The notes under the pieces are model-generated. The model made no database searches, was not told the origin of the DNA, and saw only the letters and a program-made list of their open reading frames with translations. From positions 2,356,001-2,420,000 of the forward strand of contig JAMSLZ010000005.1 in the NCBI GenBank assembly GCA_026027325.1: a stretch of 64,000 bases of DNA, given 5' to 3'. Of this stretch, positions 37,994 through 52,500 are shown one piece after another. Origin of the DNA: Actinomucor elegans. Lineage: Eukaryota > Mucoromycota > Mucoromycetes > Mucorales > Mucoraceae. Made by a program: the position numbers and the translations under genes. Each line of letters begins with the position of its first letter. Within the stretch, counting starts at the first letter, position 1.

Positions 37994-39459
37994 ATGAGTT
38001 TACTACACCAACATCAGCAACAGCAAATGCTGCATCCAGTTTCAACTAATCAGCATGATGGGGCTTTTTGCAATGGCTATAATCTTACTGTTTATCAGTC
38101 ATCAATACGATCGCAACCAATACACATTTACCATCAACATGGAAGCAAATTTGAGATCCCTCAACATAATACCAGTATATCACTGGCGGCTATTCAACAT
38201 AATTCTGTTCGTTGCTACGACGCATTAGATGCCTCAACAGAAGCCTTTTTCAGCAAGGTTAAAACTCCAGTTCTTGAATAATAGGCTTATTTACTAACAT
38301 ATCTGGTTATAGATCGAAAATATGAAATGGATAATTGGTAAAATCAATGAGAACGTAACAGAGATTGAATGGTTACACAATGCTACATTATCCAGCACCA
38401 GTGACAAGAAAGCAATTAGTGACAAAAGCGCTCTAGAGGAACTGATCTGCCAGACAAGTGAAATGAATAAAGAAGCAAGAGATTACATCAAAGGTAGTAT
38501 CTTTTGCTTAGGTTAAGCTCCTTCACCTCCTTTTTTTAATGTAAGCTCCTTCGTTATTATTTCAAATTGATAGAGATTGAATTAAACAATGCTAAATTCA
38601 ACCTAAATCCAAGTGATTCAAGAATGAGACAATCACAGGTAGGAAAAGGTATAGCATGATGCATTTGAGATGTTGACATACTTTTAGATACAAGCACTAA
38701 AGAGAAGATTCATCGAGACAATCCAGAGATACCAAAGTATCGAACACGGATTTGAAAAGCAATACAGGCAACGTATTGAAAGACAGATACTCATTGGTAG
38801 ACTTAGGCCAATATGAATGCGTTACATTGTATACTGATACTTCTTTCACTAGTCAAACCTGAGGCCACTCCTCAAGAGATCGAGCAGGCTATTGACTCTG
38901 AGCAAGTTCCCCAAATATTTGCCCATTCGGTAATGATGCACAGATTGTATAACACAAATTTCAAAAAAGCTAATCATTAAAAACAGTTTCTGCAATCAAA
39001 TAGGCTGGAGGACTCGGTTCAAATGCTGAATGAAGTTCAAACAAGGCACCGAGATATCAAAAGAATAGAAAAAACTATCCTGGTATGCATTTCTTGGCGT
39101 AATACATTCTTAAAAGACTCAATTGACCAATAATTTTTTTTAATAGGAACTTCACCAGTTATTCCTTGACATGCAGACAATGGTCGAATTGCAGCAAGAA
39201 GCACTCACAGATATTGAAAAGCTAGCTAGCAATACCAATTATGAGCTTGAACAAGGTCATAAGCATGTAGGCGTAGCCATAAAGGTGGCAAAAATGACTC
39301 GCAAGGTAAGAAACAGTATCAAAACGTTATAAGAAAGCCGCTCATTAGGAATCAATATATTATGTATTTTAGAGAAAATGGTATTGTTTCGGTATACTTG
39401 TGGTGGTGTTAGCAATTGCGACATTCTTGATCTGGTGGTTCACATTGCATTGCCAGTGA
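37994..39459 (+). CDS. Syntaxin, plasma-membrane t-SNARE (SSO1/SSO2 type)
   Basis: A Qa-SNARE that drives fusion of secretory vesicles with the plasma membrane by pairing with SNAP-25- and synaptobrevin-type partners. Eight exons (37994-38257, 38313-38493, 38574-38638, 38688-38796, 38853-38929, 38987-39082, 39147-39305, 39373-39459) give 345 residues. The first 70 residues are Q/H/N-rich and disordered. The Habc bundle follows (FFSKIENMKWIIGKINENV onward), then the linker IVKPEATPQEIEQAI, which is near-diagnostic of Sso proteins. The SNARE motif spans about 245-317, with LFLDMQTMVELQQEAL containing the zero-layer Gln (about residue 280). The last exon encodes little more than the tail anchor (CFGILVVVLAIATFLIWWF). 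The short exons and the exon-sized anchor fit together without frame conflict. Sso1/Sso2-like identity is favoured over endosomal or Golgi syntaxins. Confidence 0.9.
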
Positions 39460-41661
<2,202 letters not shown>

Positions 41662-42758
41662 ATCGCCTTCTTTCATATCCATTCCAACTAGTTCAAAGAA
41701 TAAACAGTTGCACTGATCCTATTTTCCCTTCAAATATGAGCCTCTGTAAGTTTCAATGTGATGAATGGCCGCTTTTAATTCAATATTTAAATGGTGAAAG
41801 CATAATATCTTGATCAATTCGTCTTGGTGATAAGTAACAGCAGTAGTAGCTTTGTATCACGCGCCTTTGACTGTTTAAAGGGGAGTTAAATAACAACACT
41901 GCTCGTCGTTGCAAAGATTCTAAATTTTTCCAAAAACGTCAACCTTTGATTTGTATAATAAGAAAGTGGAGATGTAGAGATATTTCACTATTTAGGATTT
42001 ATCTGATTTCTTTAAAATTTCATTTAACGGCCATAAATCAAGCCTTTTATATAACAAGAAATATGAAAAAAAAACTGCTTTGTATATTTTATATTGCAAA
42101 AACCTATATTACTTAGAAACTATGATTTTAAATGCAGTTTATACCATCAAAAGAAATGACATCCAATATAACATTTTTAGTCTTAAGATGGATTCCGTTT
42201 AATTTTTAAGAAAAAAACTGACTATTGATTGGATATCGAAAAAAAGTATACATGATAAAATTTAAATCCCGAACGTTATTTTCGTCTATTGATTGGGTAA
42301 CGGAGGTTCAAACTATCGATATAAAAAATTCGAATCAAACCTGTACCTTATTTCTGTTTAATGCGACTTGACTTAATGAAAAATCGAAATATATTCAGCA
42401 AAAATTACCAAAGTTTTATCAGGATTTTGCTATACATTAAATGAAATGAAAATAATAAAAGATTTTGTATCAAGGTATTGATATATTTACGCGTCATCAA
42501 CGATTAAATGATTTTATGCTCAAAAATTGGGCTGATTTACTTTCATCCAATTTGTGCGCAATTTTAAATTACTCGCATCCGGGAATCAATTTTTTTAGCA
42601 ATTACTTTATTGTTCCACCACTTATAAAGGGGAAACAGTAATATCTAATCCTTTATTTCCTTTTATTGTCCTACACTTGTCTCTTTTCTCTTTTATAACA
42701 GTAAAACAGACAAGAAACTCCAAAAAGTCTCGATAAAAGATCAAGATATATAACAAAA
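41662..42758. other. Intergenic region upstream of the DRS2-type flippase
   Basis: About 1.1 kb, strongly AT-rich, with no gene. A TATA box lies at 42623, followed by a pyrimidine-rich stretch and a leader that contains no ATG. Confidence 0.6.
42623..42629 (+). promoter_or_regulatory. TATA box of the DRS2-type gene
   Basis: TATAAAG followed by GGG, then a CT-rich stretch (about 42650-42700). It lies 136 bp before the first conserved-looking codon at 42759. No ATG occurs between the two. Confidence 0.6.
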
Positions 42759-45700
42759 GTGGCGTCTTATAATAACAATAGTAATCAGAGTAACCCTTTC
42801 GAAGACTCATCTGAGTCTGGGTTAGGTCAATCTCGGTATGAATACTCAAATACTCAACCTGAACAGCAAGGACATTCACATCAGAACCGAGATCTGATCG
42901 ACTTGCAGCAGAATCAACCGCAAACTAATACTTTCTCCAACTCTACTTCCAGTTCTACGTTGCAGCAGCCTGATGTATTAGCCACGCCTGCTTATATTCA
43001 TCAAGGCTCTCACCAGCAGCAGTTGAAACGAGGTGATTCATCTTTTGCTATAGACGAAGGTAAAATAAATAGGAGGGTTGGCTGATAGGGGAGATAAAAA
43101 AAAAAGATATATTGCGCAGGAGGGCCTTATTAATATTTGACTTGAAATAGGGTCTTTTTACGATGATTCAGTGATGCTTCACGACGATGACGACAACCTA
43201 CAATTATTAACAAATAGAAGTCCTATTGCTGGCCGTTCAGGGCAGCAGCAAACACCAACGGCTACGATAAACGGAGACGGTAGTATACCGCTTCACAGAG
43301 CCACATCACAGCCAAATCCTAAATCAGCATCATCCAAAAAGAAAAAGAGCTTGAAAGACACTTTTAATAGCTTGTTAGGAAGATCAAATGCTCCTTCTGG
43401 TACAGCCGGTGAAGGTGGTGAACGCATCATTCATATCAATAACTCAGAGCTCAATGACCAGCAAAAGTTTATGCACAATCGCGTTTTTACTGCTAAATAC
43501 ACTGGCATTTCCTTCCTACCAAAGTTTCTGTATGAAGAGTTCTCCAAATATGCCAATCTATTCTTTTTATTTATTTCTGGTATTCAGGTAAATGCGTTTG
43601 TTCATATGAAATCACCAGATATTCATCTCTTTTCATGAAGCAAATCCCGGGTATTTCACCCACTTCAAGATATACAACCTTGGTTCCGCTAGTGATCGTC
43701 TTGCTCATTACTGCTGTCAAAGAAATTATTGAAGATTGGGTAAGATATAAACATATTACAAATAAAGTTTTTTTTTCTAAACTTTTTTTTTATAGGGCGT
43801 GCATCGTTCTGATGCTGAGTTGAATGCAAGAAAGTGCAAGGTTTTAGAAGGAACACAGTTTATTGAAAAGGCTTGGCGCGATATCAAGGTCGGAGATGTG
43901 TTACGTGTAGAGAGTGGCGAGAATTTTCCAGCGGATCTGATCTTGATCAGTAGTTCAGAACCTGAAGGGCTTTGCTATATCGAAACCAGTAATTTGGATG
44001 GCGAAGTCAACTTGAAGATCAAACAAGCCTTGTCACAAACTGCCAATATTCTAACACCCGTTGATATGAACCGTCTGCAAGGTCAAATACGAAGTGAACA
44101 ACCTAACAATCGTTTATACAACTATGATGGTGTCTTTTCAACTAGCTCTATGAACGAAGTCGGTAAATCAAGAGACTATGCGTTGGATCCTACTCAGTTA
44201 TTATTGCGTGGTGCTCAGTTAAGAAATACATTATGGATTTATGGTATTGTGGTATTTACAGGCCATGAAACCAAGTTGATGTTGAATTCCAGGTATTGTT
44301 ACCAATATGAATCTTGCGCCTCATGACTAATTAGTAAAGTAGCAAAAAGCCCTCTAAAATCTCCAACGTTACCCATATCACCAATAGAAACATTCTAAAC
44401 TTGTTCGCCATGTTAGTTATTATGAGCGTCGCTTGTGCTATTGGTGGTCTTGTTTTCACAGTAAGTAAAAACCGATATACAGTAACGCGATTCTCATATT
44501 TCATATATAGATTACAAAAAGCTCCTATGTTGATGGATACTTGCAACTGGGCGCTGAGCATTCGCGCGCAGAAGCATTTGGTTATGATATTCTCACTTTT
44601 TTGATCTTGTTCAACAGCTTTATTCCTATCAGTTTGATGGTCACTATGGAGATTGTCAAGTTTGTACAGTCTTTCTTGATTCAATCTGATCTCGACATGT
44701 ATTACGATGTAACAGACACGGCAGCAGTTGCCCGAAGCAGTAGTTTGATTGAAGAATTAGGTCAAGTCAAGTTTGTCTTTTCAGACAAGACAGGTACCTT
44801 GACTTGTAACGAAATGCAATTCCGTGAATGTTCTATTGCCGGTATTTCCTATGCTGAAAAAGTCGAATCTGATAAGCAAGCAAGAGATGGCGTCGATGAT
44901 CCTACTTTGCAATACAACTTTACTCAACTTCAAGAGCATTTGAAAACACATCCTACAGCCAATGTCATTAATGAATTCTTGACTTTATTAGCTACCTGTC
45001 ATACTGTTATCCCAGAGGCTCAAGAAGATTCTGATGAAATCACTTATCAAGCTTCTTCTCCTGATGAAGGTGCTCTTGTCAAAGGCGCTAGCGACTTGAA
45101 TTATAAGTTTCATGTAAGTAAACTGGAAAATGCAGTTTGATACATACTAATCAACGCTACAGACTCGTAAACCCAATTCAATTGCATGTACTCAACGCGG
45201 CCAAGAATGTGAATATCAAGTGCTCAATGTTTGCGAGTTCAACTCTACTCGTAAGCGTATGTCTGCCATTATTCGTGGCCCTGACGGTAACATTAAGCTG
45301 TATTGTAAGGGTGCTGATTCTGTCATCTTGGAAAGACTGGCAGAAAACAACCCATTTGTCGAAAACACCTTGATCCATTTAGAAGAGTTCGCCTCCGAAG
45401 GTCTTCGTACACTTTGTATTGCTATGCGTGAAATTCCAGAGGACGAATACGCTCGTTGGTCTCAAATCTATGACAAGGCCTCCACAACACTTGTTAACCG
45501 TGCTGATGAATTGGATAAAGCTGCTGAAATCATTGAACAAAACTTGTTCTTGTTGGGTGCTACTGCTATTGAAGATAAGCTGCAAGACGGTGTGCCAGAT
45601 ACTATTCATACTTTGCAAGAGGCTGGTATTCGTGTTTGGGTATTGACTGGTGATAGACAAGAAACTGCCATCAATATCGGTTACTCTTGTAAGCTGTTGA

Positions 45701-47333
45701 ATGAAGAAATGAGTTTGATTGTCTGTAATATGGATAGCCATTGGGAAACAAAGAGCTTTTTGGAATCCAAACTTAAGGATGTGAAAGGTGCTATTGAAAG
45801 AGGCGAAGATTTAGAGGTAATGAACTATACTCGATTGATGTATGTCTACTAATGCATTTACATATATCCAGCCTTTAGCATTTATTATTGATGGCAAAGC
45901 ATTGACTTTTGCTTTAGAAAAAGACATCGAGAAGTTATTGTTTGACTTGACCGTGCTATGTAAAGCTGTTATTTGCTGTCGTGTGTCTCCACTTCAAAAG
46001 GCTTTGGTAGTGAAACTAGTCAAAAAATACGACAAGTCCATCTTATTGGCTATTGGTGATGGTGCTAATGATGTTTCCATGATTCAAGCTGCTCATGTGG
46101 GTGTTGGTATCAGTGGTGTTGAAGGTCTTCAAGCTGCTCGTAGTGCAGATTTTGCCATTTCTCAATTCCGCTTTTTGAAAAAACTGCTGCTTGTGCATGG
46201 TGCTTGGGCCTATCAACGTTTGAGTAAAATGATCTTTTACTACTTTTACAAGAACGTAGCTATGTATTTGACGCAGTTCTGGGTAAGTTTTCCGAAAGAT
46301 GCAAAAAAAAAAAAAAAAAAACTTGCAACTCATACGCTTCTAGTATGCTTTCTACAATGGCTTTTCTGGATCAACATTGTACGAATCATGGACCATGTCT
46401 TGCTTTAACGTCATCTTCACCTTCTTACCACCTTTGGTTATTGGTATATTCGATCAGTTTGTTTCAGCAAGAATGCTTGACAAATATCCTCAAATGTACA
46501 TGCTTGGCCAGTCTAACGAGTTCTTCAATCAAAAGAAATTCTGGGGTTGGTTCGGTAATGCTGTATTCCATTCTTTGGTAAGGACTTGTTACTTTATATG
46601 ACCCTTCGGTATTTAATACTCTGAATTGGTTAGATTTTATTTTTCCTTGGCGTTGGTGCTTTGAGCACAGATGGTGTATTTAGTGATGGTCGTGTTGGTG
46701 GACAATGGTGGGCCGGAACAGCTGTCTTTACAGCTGTCTTGGGCTGTATCTTGTTTAAGGGCGCGTTAATTACAGAGTATGTATATATAAGTATGAATGT
46801 TTTTATAAACTGACTTCTCCTCTTCTGTGTCATATAGTATTTGGACAAAGTATACGGTGATTGCAATCCCTGGTTCAATGATCGTATGGTTTCTTTACTT
46901 GCCAGTGGTTTCCTACATCGGCCCTGCAATCTCGGTGGATATCTTCCCAGAATACTATGGTATTGTTCCCATGCTTTGGGGCAATGTGAACTTTTGGCTA
47001 TTCGTTCTACTTGTGCCTTTTGTTTGTAATTTGCGTGACTTTATGTGGAAATAGTAAGTGGCTGAACAAGATCATGCTTTTAGGTAATCTAACATGTTAT
47101 TTAGTTTAAAGAGAATGTATCGCCCTCTTCCTTATCATTTTGTACAAGAGATTCAAAAGTATAACTTACCAGACTATAGACCTCGTATGGATCGGTTTAG
47201 ACAAGCTGTAAACAAGGTGCGTCGGATACAAAGACTCAAGAGAAACCGTGGTTATGCGTTCTCTCAGAATGACAGTGATCAGACAAAGATTATTCGTGTT
47301 TATGATACCACTCAACAAAAGCCACTTGGTTAA
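42759..47333 (+). CDS. DRS2: P4-ATPase, phospholipid flippase (Drs2 type)
   Basis: An aminophospholipid flippase that moves phosphatidylserine/ethanolamine to the cytosolic leaflet of late-Golgi membranes. Twelve exons: 42759-43059, 43151-43587, 43641-43739, 43796-44292, 44343-44460, 44511-45113, 45163-45816, 45872-46282, 46344-46577, 46634-46776, 46838-47053, 47105-47333; about 1313 residues. P4 landmarks are [13 protein letters not shown], the phosphorylated Asp in FSDKTGTLT (about D576), [26 protein letters not shown], and [21 protein letters not shown]. Ten membrane spans and a C-terminal RGYAFSQ and [10 protein letters not shown] block are close to Drs2. The actuator motif reads DGEV instead of DGET (V at 44006-44008). 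An NPFED endocytic-type motif sits at residues 12-16. No ATG opens the first exon: the codon at the expected place is GTG. If translation started at the next in-frame ATG (43171), the product would lack 107 residues. Confidence 0.93.
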
Positions 47334-48655
47334 AATTCCTTTCTTATATATATATTATAACCCGTTCTTTCTACTTTTTCTCTTAAAAAAAAACTCATTA
47401 ATTTAACTAAAAATATAATGATTACTCGCCTTCAATGTTTTAGGATTACATTACTTGATAGCTTTATTACATAATAAGTTGAAGAACTCACCTAGACTAT
47501 TAAAGTTTGTAAACTGATCACTTTCTAGCAGATATTCCAAAAAGAGCTCAATAAATAATATTTTAGGCGATAATGCTGGCAGTAGAAAGTTGTGTGACGA
47601 GCATCCAAATGAGCATAAAGAGTATGTTCATATAAAATATTTCTATCCATATTGACATAAAAAATACCATGTAAATAGAAATACATACTTTGAAATGTCT
47701 CAAAAAGTTACACTATAAAGCACTCGTTTGTCATGTCTTTAAAACTCTAAAACAAATGATAGAAGGGCACATATACTTGTGTTGAAGTAATGATATCGAT
47801 TTTCATTGGACATTAGTGATTCAATATAATTCATCATCATCAATCATCCTCCACTATAGGAATCCTATTCAGTTTCATCCAAGCCTGTTGAGTTTCATGT
47901 AACTTTCAAGCAGCTTTCATGTCCTTTATACATCTTATTGAGTTTAACTTAGTTTAATTCACTAATAGAAATTCATGCAATTAAATCCATTAATGAACTT
48001 TCTATAAATCTCTATATAACAATATGAAATTTCGTTGGTACAATTTCGTTTAAATTTCATTGATTAAATGCATAAATGATTCCTAATGTTGACGAAACGA
48101 AATCAGAAAATGTAATAGATGCTCGCCCATGGTACCGCCGTTCCTTGAGCCTCTAATTTTATCTTCTTTCTATACTTTATCTCCATTTATTATCTTTACT
48201 TCTATATTTATCCATATGCTATATTTCATTCCCTCCTTGAAAAAAAATTGAATTATATTCTTTGGCAGAAAAATAAAGGGAAGAAAAGGGAAATTATTAC
48301 TATTATTACAAAAGGAAAATAAAGTGTGACTCTGAGAGCATTTATCACATTAGAGGACGGAGTGGCACCAACTGATATTGTTTTAGGAATAACAAACAAT
48401 GTAAAATATCAAATCTCATGCAATTTCTTGACAGATATTTTTTACACGGTTTTACAAAACTGTCGACCCATGGATATCACTGATAACTGATACTAGAGAC
48501 ACTTTGCGCTCAAGAATTAAGCCTAAAGGTGCCTGGGTTAATAGCCCTTTCTCTTCCATTGTTATGAACTCAGTTATCAAAGGGTGTAAGAGACTAAAAA
48601 TCATCATATGGCTTATCTGGTCCAGCAATAAGAGCGTTTTCTTTTACAAGAATAC

Positions 48656-48912
48656 ACATTCTACAATGTTCACCTTCATAAACAGGCTACCTGCACCCAA
48701 AAGAAAAGTGCGATTGAGTAGATTGTCCAACATTATTTCGTACTTTCTCTTGACACCGATTGTAATTTCGTTGCCTGCATTGCCATAAGACGAGCTCCAG
48801 AGGTGTTTAGACCAAAGAAACCCTCCAGAGTTTCGAAAACACCATCTCTAAAGAAATGTAGAATAGCTGGGGCTCTGACATTAGAGACGAGCTTGGCTGA
48901 GACAAGAGGCAT
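48656..48912 (-). pseudogene. Frame-broken coding remnant, family not recognised
   Basis: On the minus strand, from ATG at 48912, the frame has good protein-like composition (LVSNVRAPAILHFFRDGVF and ETLEGFFGLNTSGARL). It then degrades, while another frame becomes protein-like from about 48795 (GNEITIGVKRKYEIMLD). Together they suggest one coding segment broken by a small insertion or deletion. A further fragment (GEHCRMCILVKENAL) follows downstream with stops. No family could be named. An unrecognised intron could also explain the frame change. Confidence 0.35.
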
Positions 48913-49478
48913 CTTAAAATTGTAACGACTAAACAAATAATTAGAAAGAAACAATGTAATGAACTATAATAACAATGAATGCATAAAAATGATATGCTTT
49001 TATTCTGTAATATCTTCTAAGCATAGTGTCAAAATGTGCTTTTGTTAATTAAAGAGTGTACTGAAACTAGTAGTATAGCTAAATTTAGTACTTATTAATA
49101 TAGAGAGTATAATTTGGTAACTGAGCAAATTTTTGCGTTCATTCTAGCGAGTCTAATGCTTTTTAGTACCCAGTGCTTTTCTAAAACTTTTATACCTTGA
49201 TTCAAATAAATTAGTAGAGAATAATATCAGTATGATGCAGCGAAACGGTAACGAAGGATCGTCCACACATCTATGAATGTGTTCCTGACTGTTTTATCTC
49301 GAGCATTTGATACTGATATGGTTACTATGACCAATAAGTGATTACTACGGATTGGGGTTTTGGTAGCTATGGTAGCTAGGGATGGAGTTTTCGGCTATTA
49401 TATTTTTTTTTGTATTGATATTAAGGGTTCTTTGCTGGTTGTACCATGTAATTGCATGTCAGATAAAAACGCGGACAA

Positions 49479-49490
49479 ACGCGTACGCGT
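49479..49490 (+). promoter_or_regulatory. Tandem ACGCGT (MluI cell-cycle box) pair upstream of SEN1
   Basis: Two perfect abutting ACGCGT hexamers, 104-115 bp before the SEN1 start codon. ACGCGT is the site bound by the MBF complex in yeasts, which drives G1/S transcription. The sequence is palindromic and GC-rich in an AT-rich setting, so chance occurrence is unlikely. Its function here is inferred. Confidence 0.5.
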
Positions 49491-49593
49491 ATAGATTTTT
49501 TTTTTAACTTCCCAAAAAAAAAACAAAAGTCACTTTAAACCTTTTGGATTTTCTTTTTTTTTATTATTAGCCTTTTCACAATCTGCATATATT

Positions 49594-52500
49594 ATGAGTG
49601 GTCGACTCAATGCTCCACAGCTTCAAGGAGTATTAAACTTGTTGGATAAAAAACAAAAGGATCCAGGCGATTCTAATGTAGAAACACAATTTTTTAATGA
49701 AGCATTACAGTACCTCTTGTCGAGCACTGTTACCCACTGGTGGTGTACTGAATCTATTTTGCCGGTCGCAAGAGAATCACTTTGGCTGTTTTCTTTACCA
49801 GATCACGATCCTATAGTGCAATATAAAAACAAGCTCGATGACCAATTAAAAACGTGTACGTATTGTGTCCAAGCTTACCAAACTTCCAAGATATTCATCA
49901 AACAAAGGTAAGAAAGGCAAGCCGCAGCAGTTTACTTTAGAATTAACACATTCACTAGATATGAAAAGGCATTCCCAGTACAAACAGTTGAAGAATTCTT
50001 TCAGGTTATCGACAAATTTGATGTGAATCGGGTTAGATCGACGCTCAAAGCACATGAAACCAATTTTAGTATGGCCAACGAAGTGATGTGCTCGATCCTC
50101 GAAGTGATTTACGCACCTCAACTTCTCAAGGATCCTAAGTGTGATGAAACCTTCGGAAAAGCTTTCAATCTTATTCAGCAAACTGGATCATTTCCAACAT
50201 TTGGAACAGAAACTACCACTTATATATTTCCATTGACACTGCATCATCATCGAATTGTTCGGTTTTGGGCGAGAAAATTATTAGAGAAATTTGTTACTGC
50301 GGATCAGTATAATCTATCTGATGATGGATACACACAGATTAAGGATTTGATCTTGGCGATGCTTAGATCATTCTCGGTAGAAGAGGATGATTTGGAACAA
50401 GTGGCTCGTGTTTGTCCTTTTACAATTACTCGGGATATGGGCGAGTTTTGGAAAGCATTTCGACTTGCTTCATGTATGATATCGCCTCAAATGCTATCCA
50501 CGAGTTTATCAGAATCTCACATCTCTATGCCTCAATTGATACGCGTACAACTGTCAACTTCTGCAGAATGGTTAGGTGAAATACTAAAGACAATGACAGC
50601 CATGTTATTGAAAATGCAAGCCGAGTTCTGGGGCAAGATTGAAAATAATAGTTCGGCCTATTATGATATTGTAAAGCAGATATGTGAACATGCTGTATTC
50701 CAAACTGCAATGAAGATTGCTCGAGAAGGTAACACGGGTAAAATCCTCCAGCGCGACGGTTCTCGGTACCCAGATGATAAATTGATGGCAAAGATCAAAA
50801 GTATGCTCGAGTGGATATATCCTTACTGGTCATCTTTGCGACATACACCTATTGAAAAAGATATAACGAGGAAAATTCTAGATACAACTTTTGGCTATTT
50901 TCAAATGGATACATGGGGTGTGATGAGTAGAGCTTATTGTGCTGAACTAGGCTTGCAAATCATTGATCAGTGCTTGGTGGATAATTCAATTCCAGTAGAA
51001 AAGCTCAATGAATATATACTCAAGGTTGTTGGATTCGCAAAGACCGACGCTAATACATTGCCTGATTTAGTGCAGCATATGCCTACAGTAGCTAAAAACA
51101 TATTATCTGATCTAATGGATAGAGATTCAATCTGTTTAAACAAGGCTTTTAACGCAATTTATCAAACAGACGATCTGACCAGCGATATCGAAGAAGGAGT
51201 AGAAGCAGAGGAAATACCTAGGAAGTCAGCATATGGATCCGTTTGGACCATTGTGAGGCCCTGCTTTAATGAGGATGTCAAGAAATTCCCGTGGCTGGCT
51301 ATGCTGTTATTTAAAGCCTATGCCAATATTGCTACTGATGATATACCCGGTCTTCTCAAAGATTCCGAAGAAAAAGGGTTTGAAATGTCTTCTGATTGTA
51401 AAAAACTACTACTCCGATTGGCAGATATTCGCTCTGTAGTTGCAAAGACATTAAAGTATATGACGCAAGTGAATTGGGAAGTCAGAAAGAAAATTTTACT
51501 TGAAAGCGATATGACCAAGCCCATACTTCATTTACTGTGCTCACCCTACTTGGAAATCAAACAAGACGCATCGAAATTTATTCAACAATACCCTCGGGAA
51601 CTCAGTGATCAAGACTTATACCACGACTTCTTTTACACGTGCCAGCCTTTGAAAGTTACTGAAGCGTTTAGTTCGATTTTGCGCGAGTTTACATCCTTGA
51701 CGAGTAGTTCTAGCCTCGATGTCTTTAAATCTGTACCTACTTTACAGGCGTTCTTGTCCATCCAAGTTGATCTGTTCACTAGTTTGCCCAGTGGCTATCT
51801 CAAAACGCTGTTGGACATGGAACCTGGAAATATGAAGGACGAAGATAACATGCTTGGTGAGTTCTGGGATATTTGTTGGCGTACCATCAGTATCATTTTG
51901 GAACAAGGCTTGAAATGGGCTTCAGAATACCGCCCTTCTACTGTAGTAAATTTGATTGTGCCTATACTAGATACTTCCTCGCAAATGATGGCCTCCAAGC
52001 ACTTATTTGAAAAAGCAATCGCTATTACCACTGGTTCTCAGGAAGCAACTCTCAGTTATAACCATATCAATACAATGACAGACTCATTGTCCCATTGGAT
52101 CTATGTTACGCGTCAAGATATGATATCAAGATTAATACCACTTACCAATGCAATCTTGGACACACTAAAGAAGGCAGAGGTAAAGATATCTATGAACGCC
52201 TATGATCGATTCATGACAGCAGCAACAGGTGTGAATGCTAGTAAATTGACAGATAAAGAAAGAGAAAGTCTTTTCATGGCTCTCAGTGCACATGAGCCCA
52301 CAAATTACATCTTTTTGAACGATGATAGTGATGATGAAGACGTGGAATGGCAAGCTATCAGCAATGAGGATCAAATGAGTCGACCTTCTTCAGCTACTGC
52401 TGTAGCTAGACGAAGCTCTTCTCCACAACCATCAGCCTCTTCAACTTCTATACAAAAGAAGCAGCGTCAAATGACATTGGACCAAAGCTTTTCTAATGTT

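Larger units (their letters stand above)
47334..49593. other. Gene-poor region between DRS2 and SEN1
   Basis: No intact gene was found. It holds a minus-strand coding-like remnant (48656-48912) and, near the right end, the SEN1 promoter with a tandem ACGCGT pair (49479-49490) followed by poly-T and poly-A runs. Confidence 0.5.
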
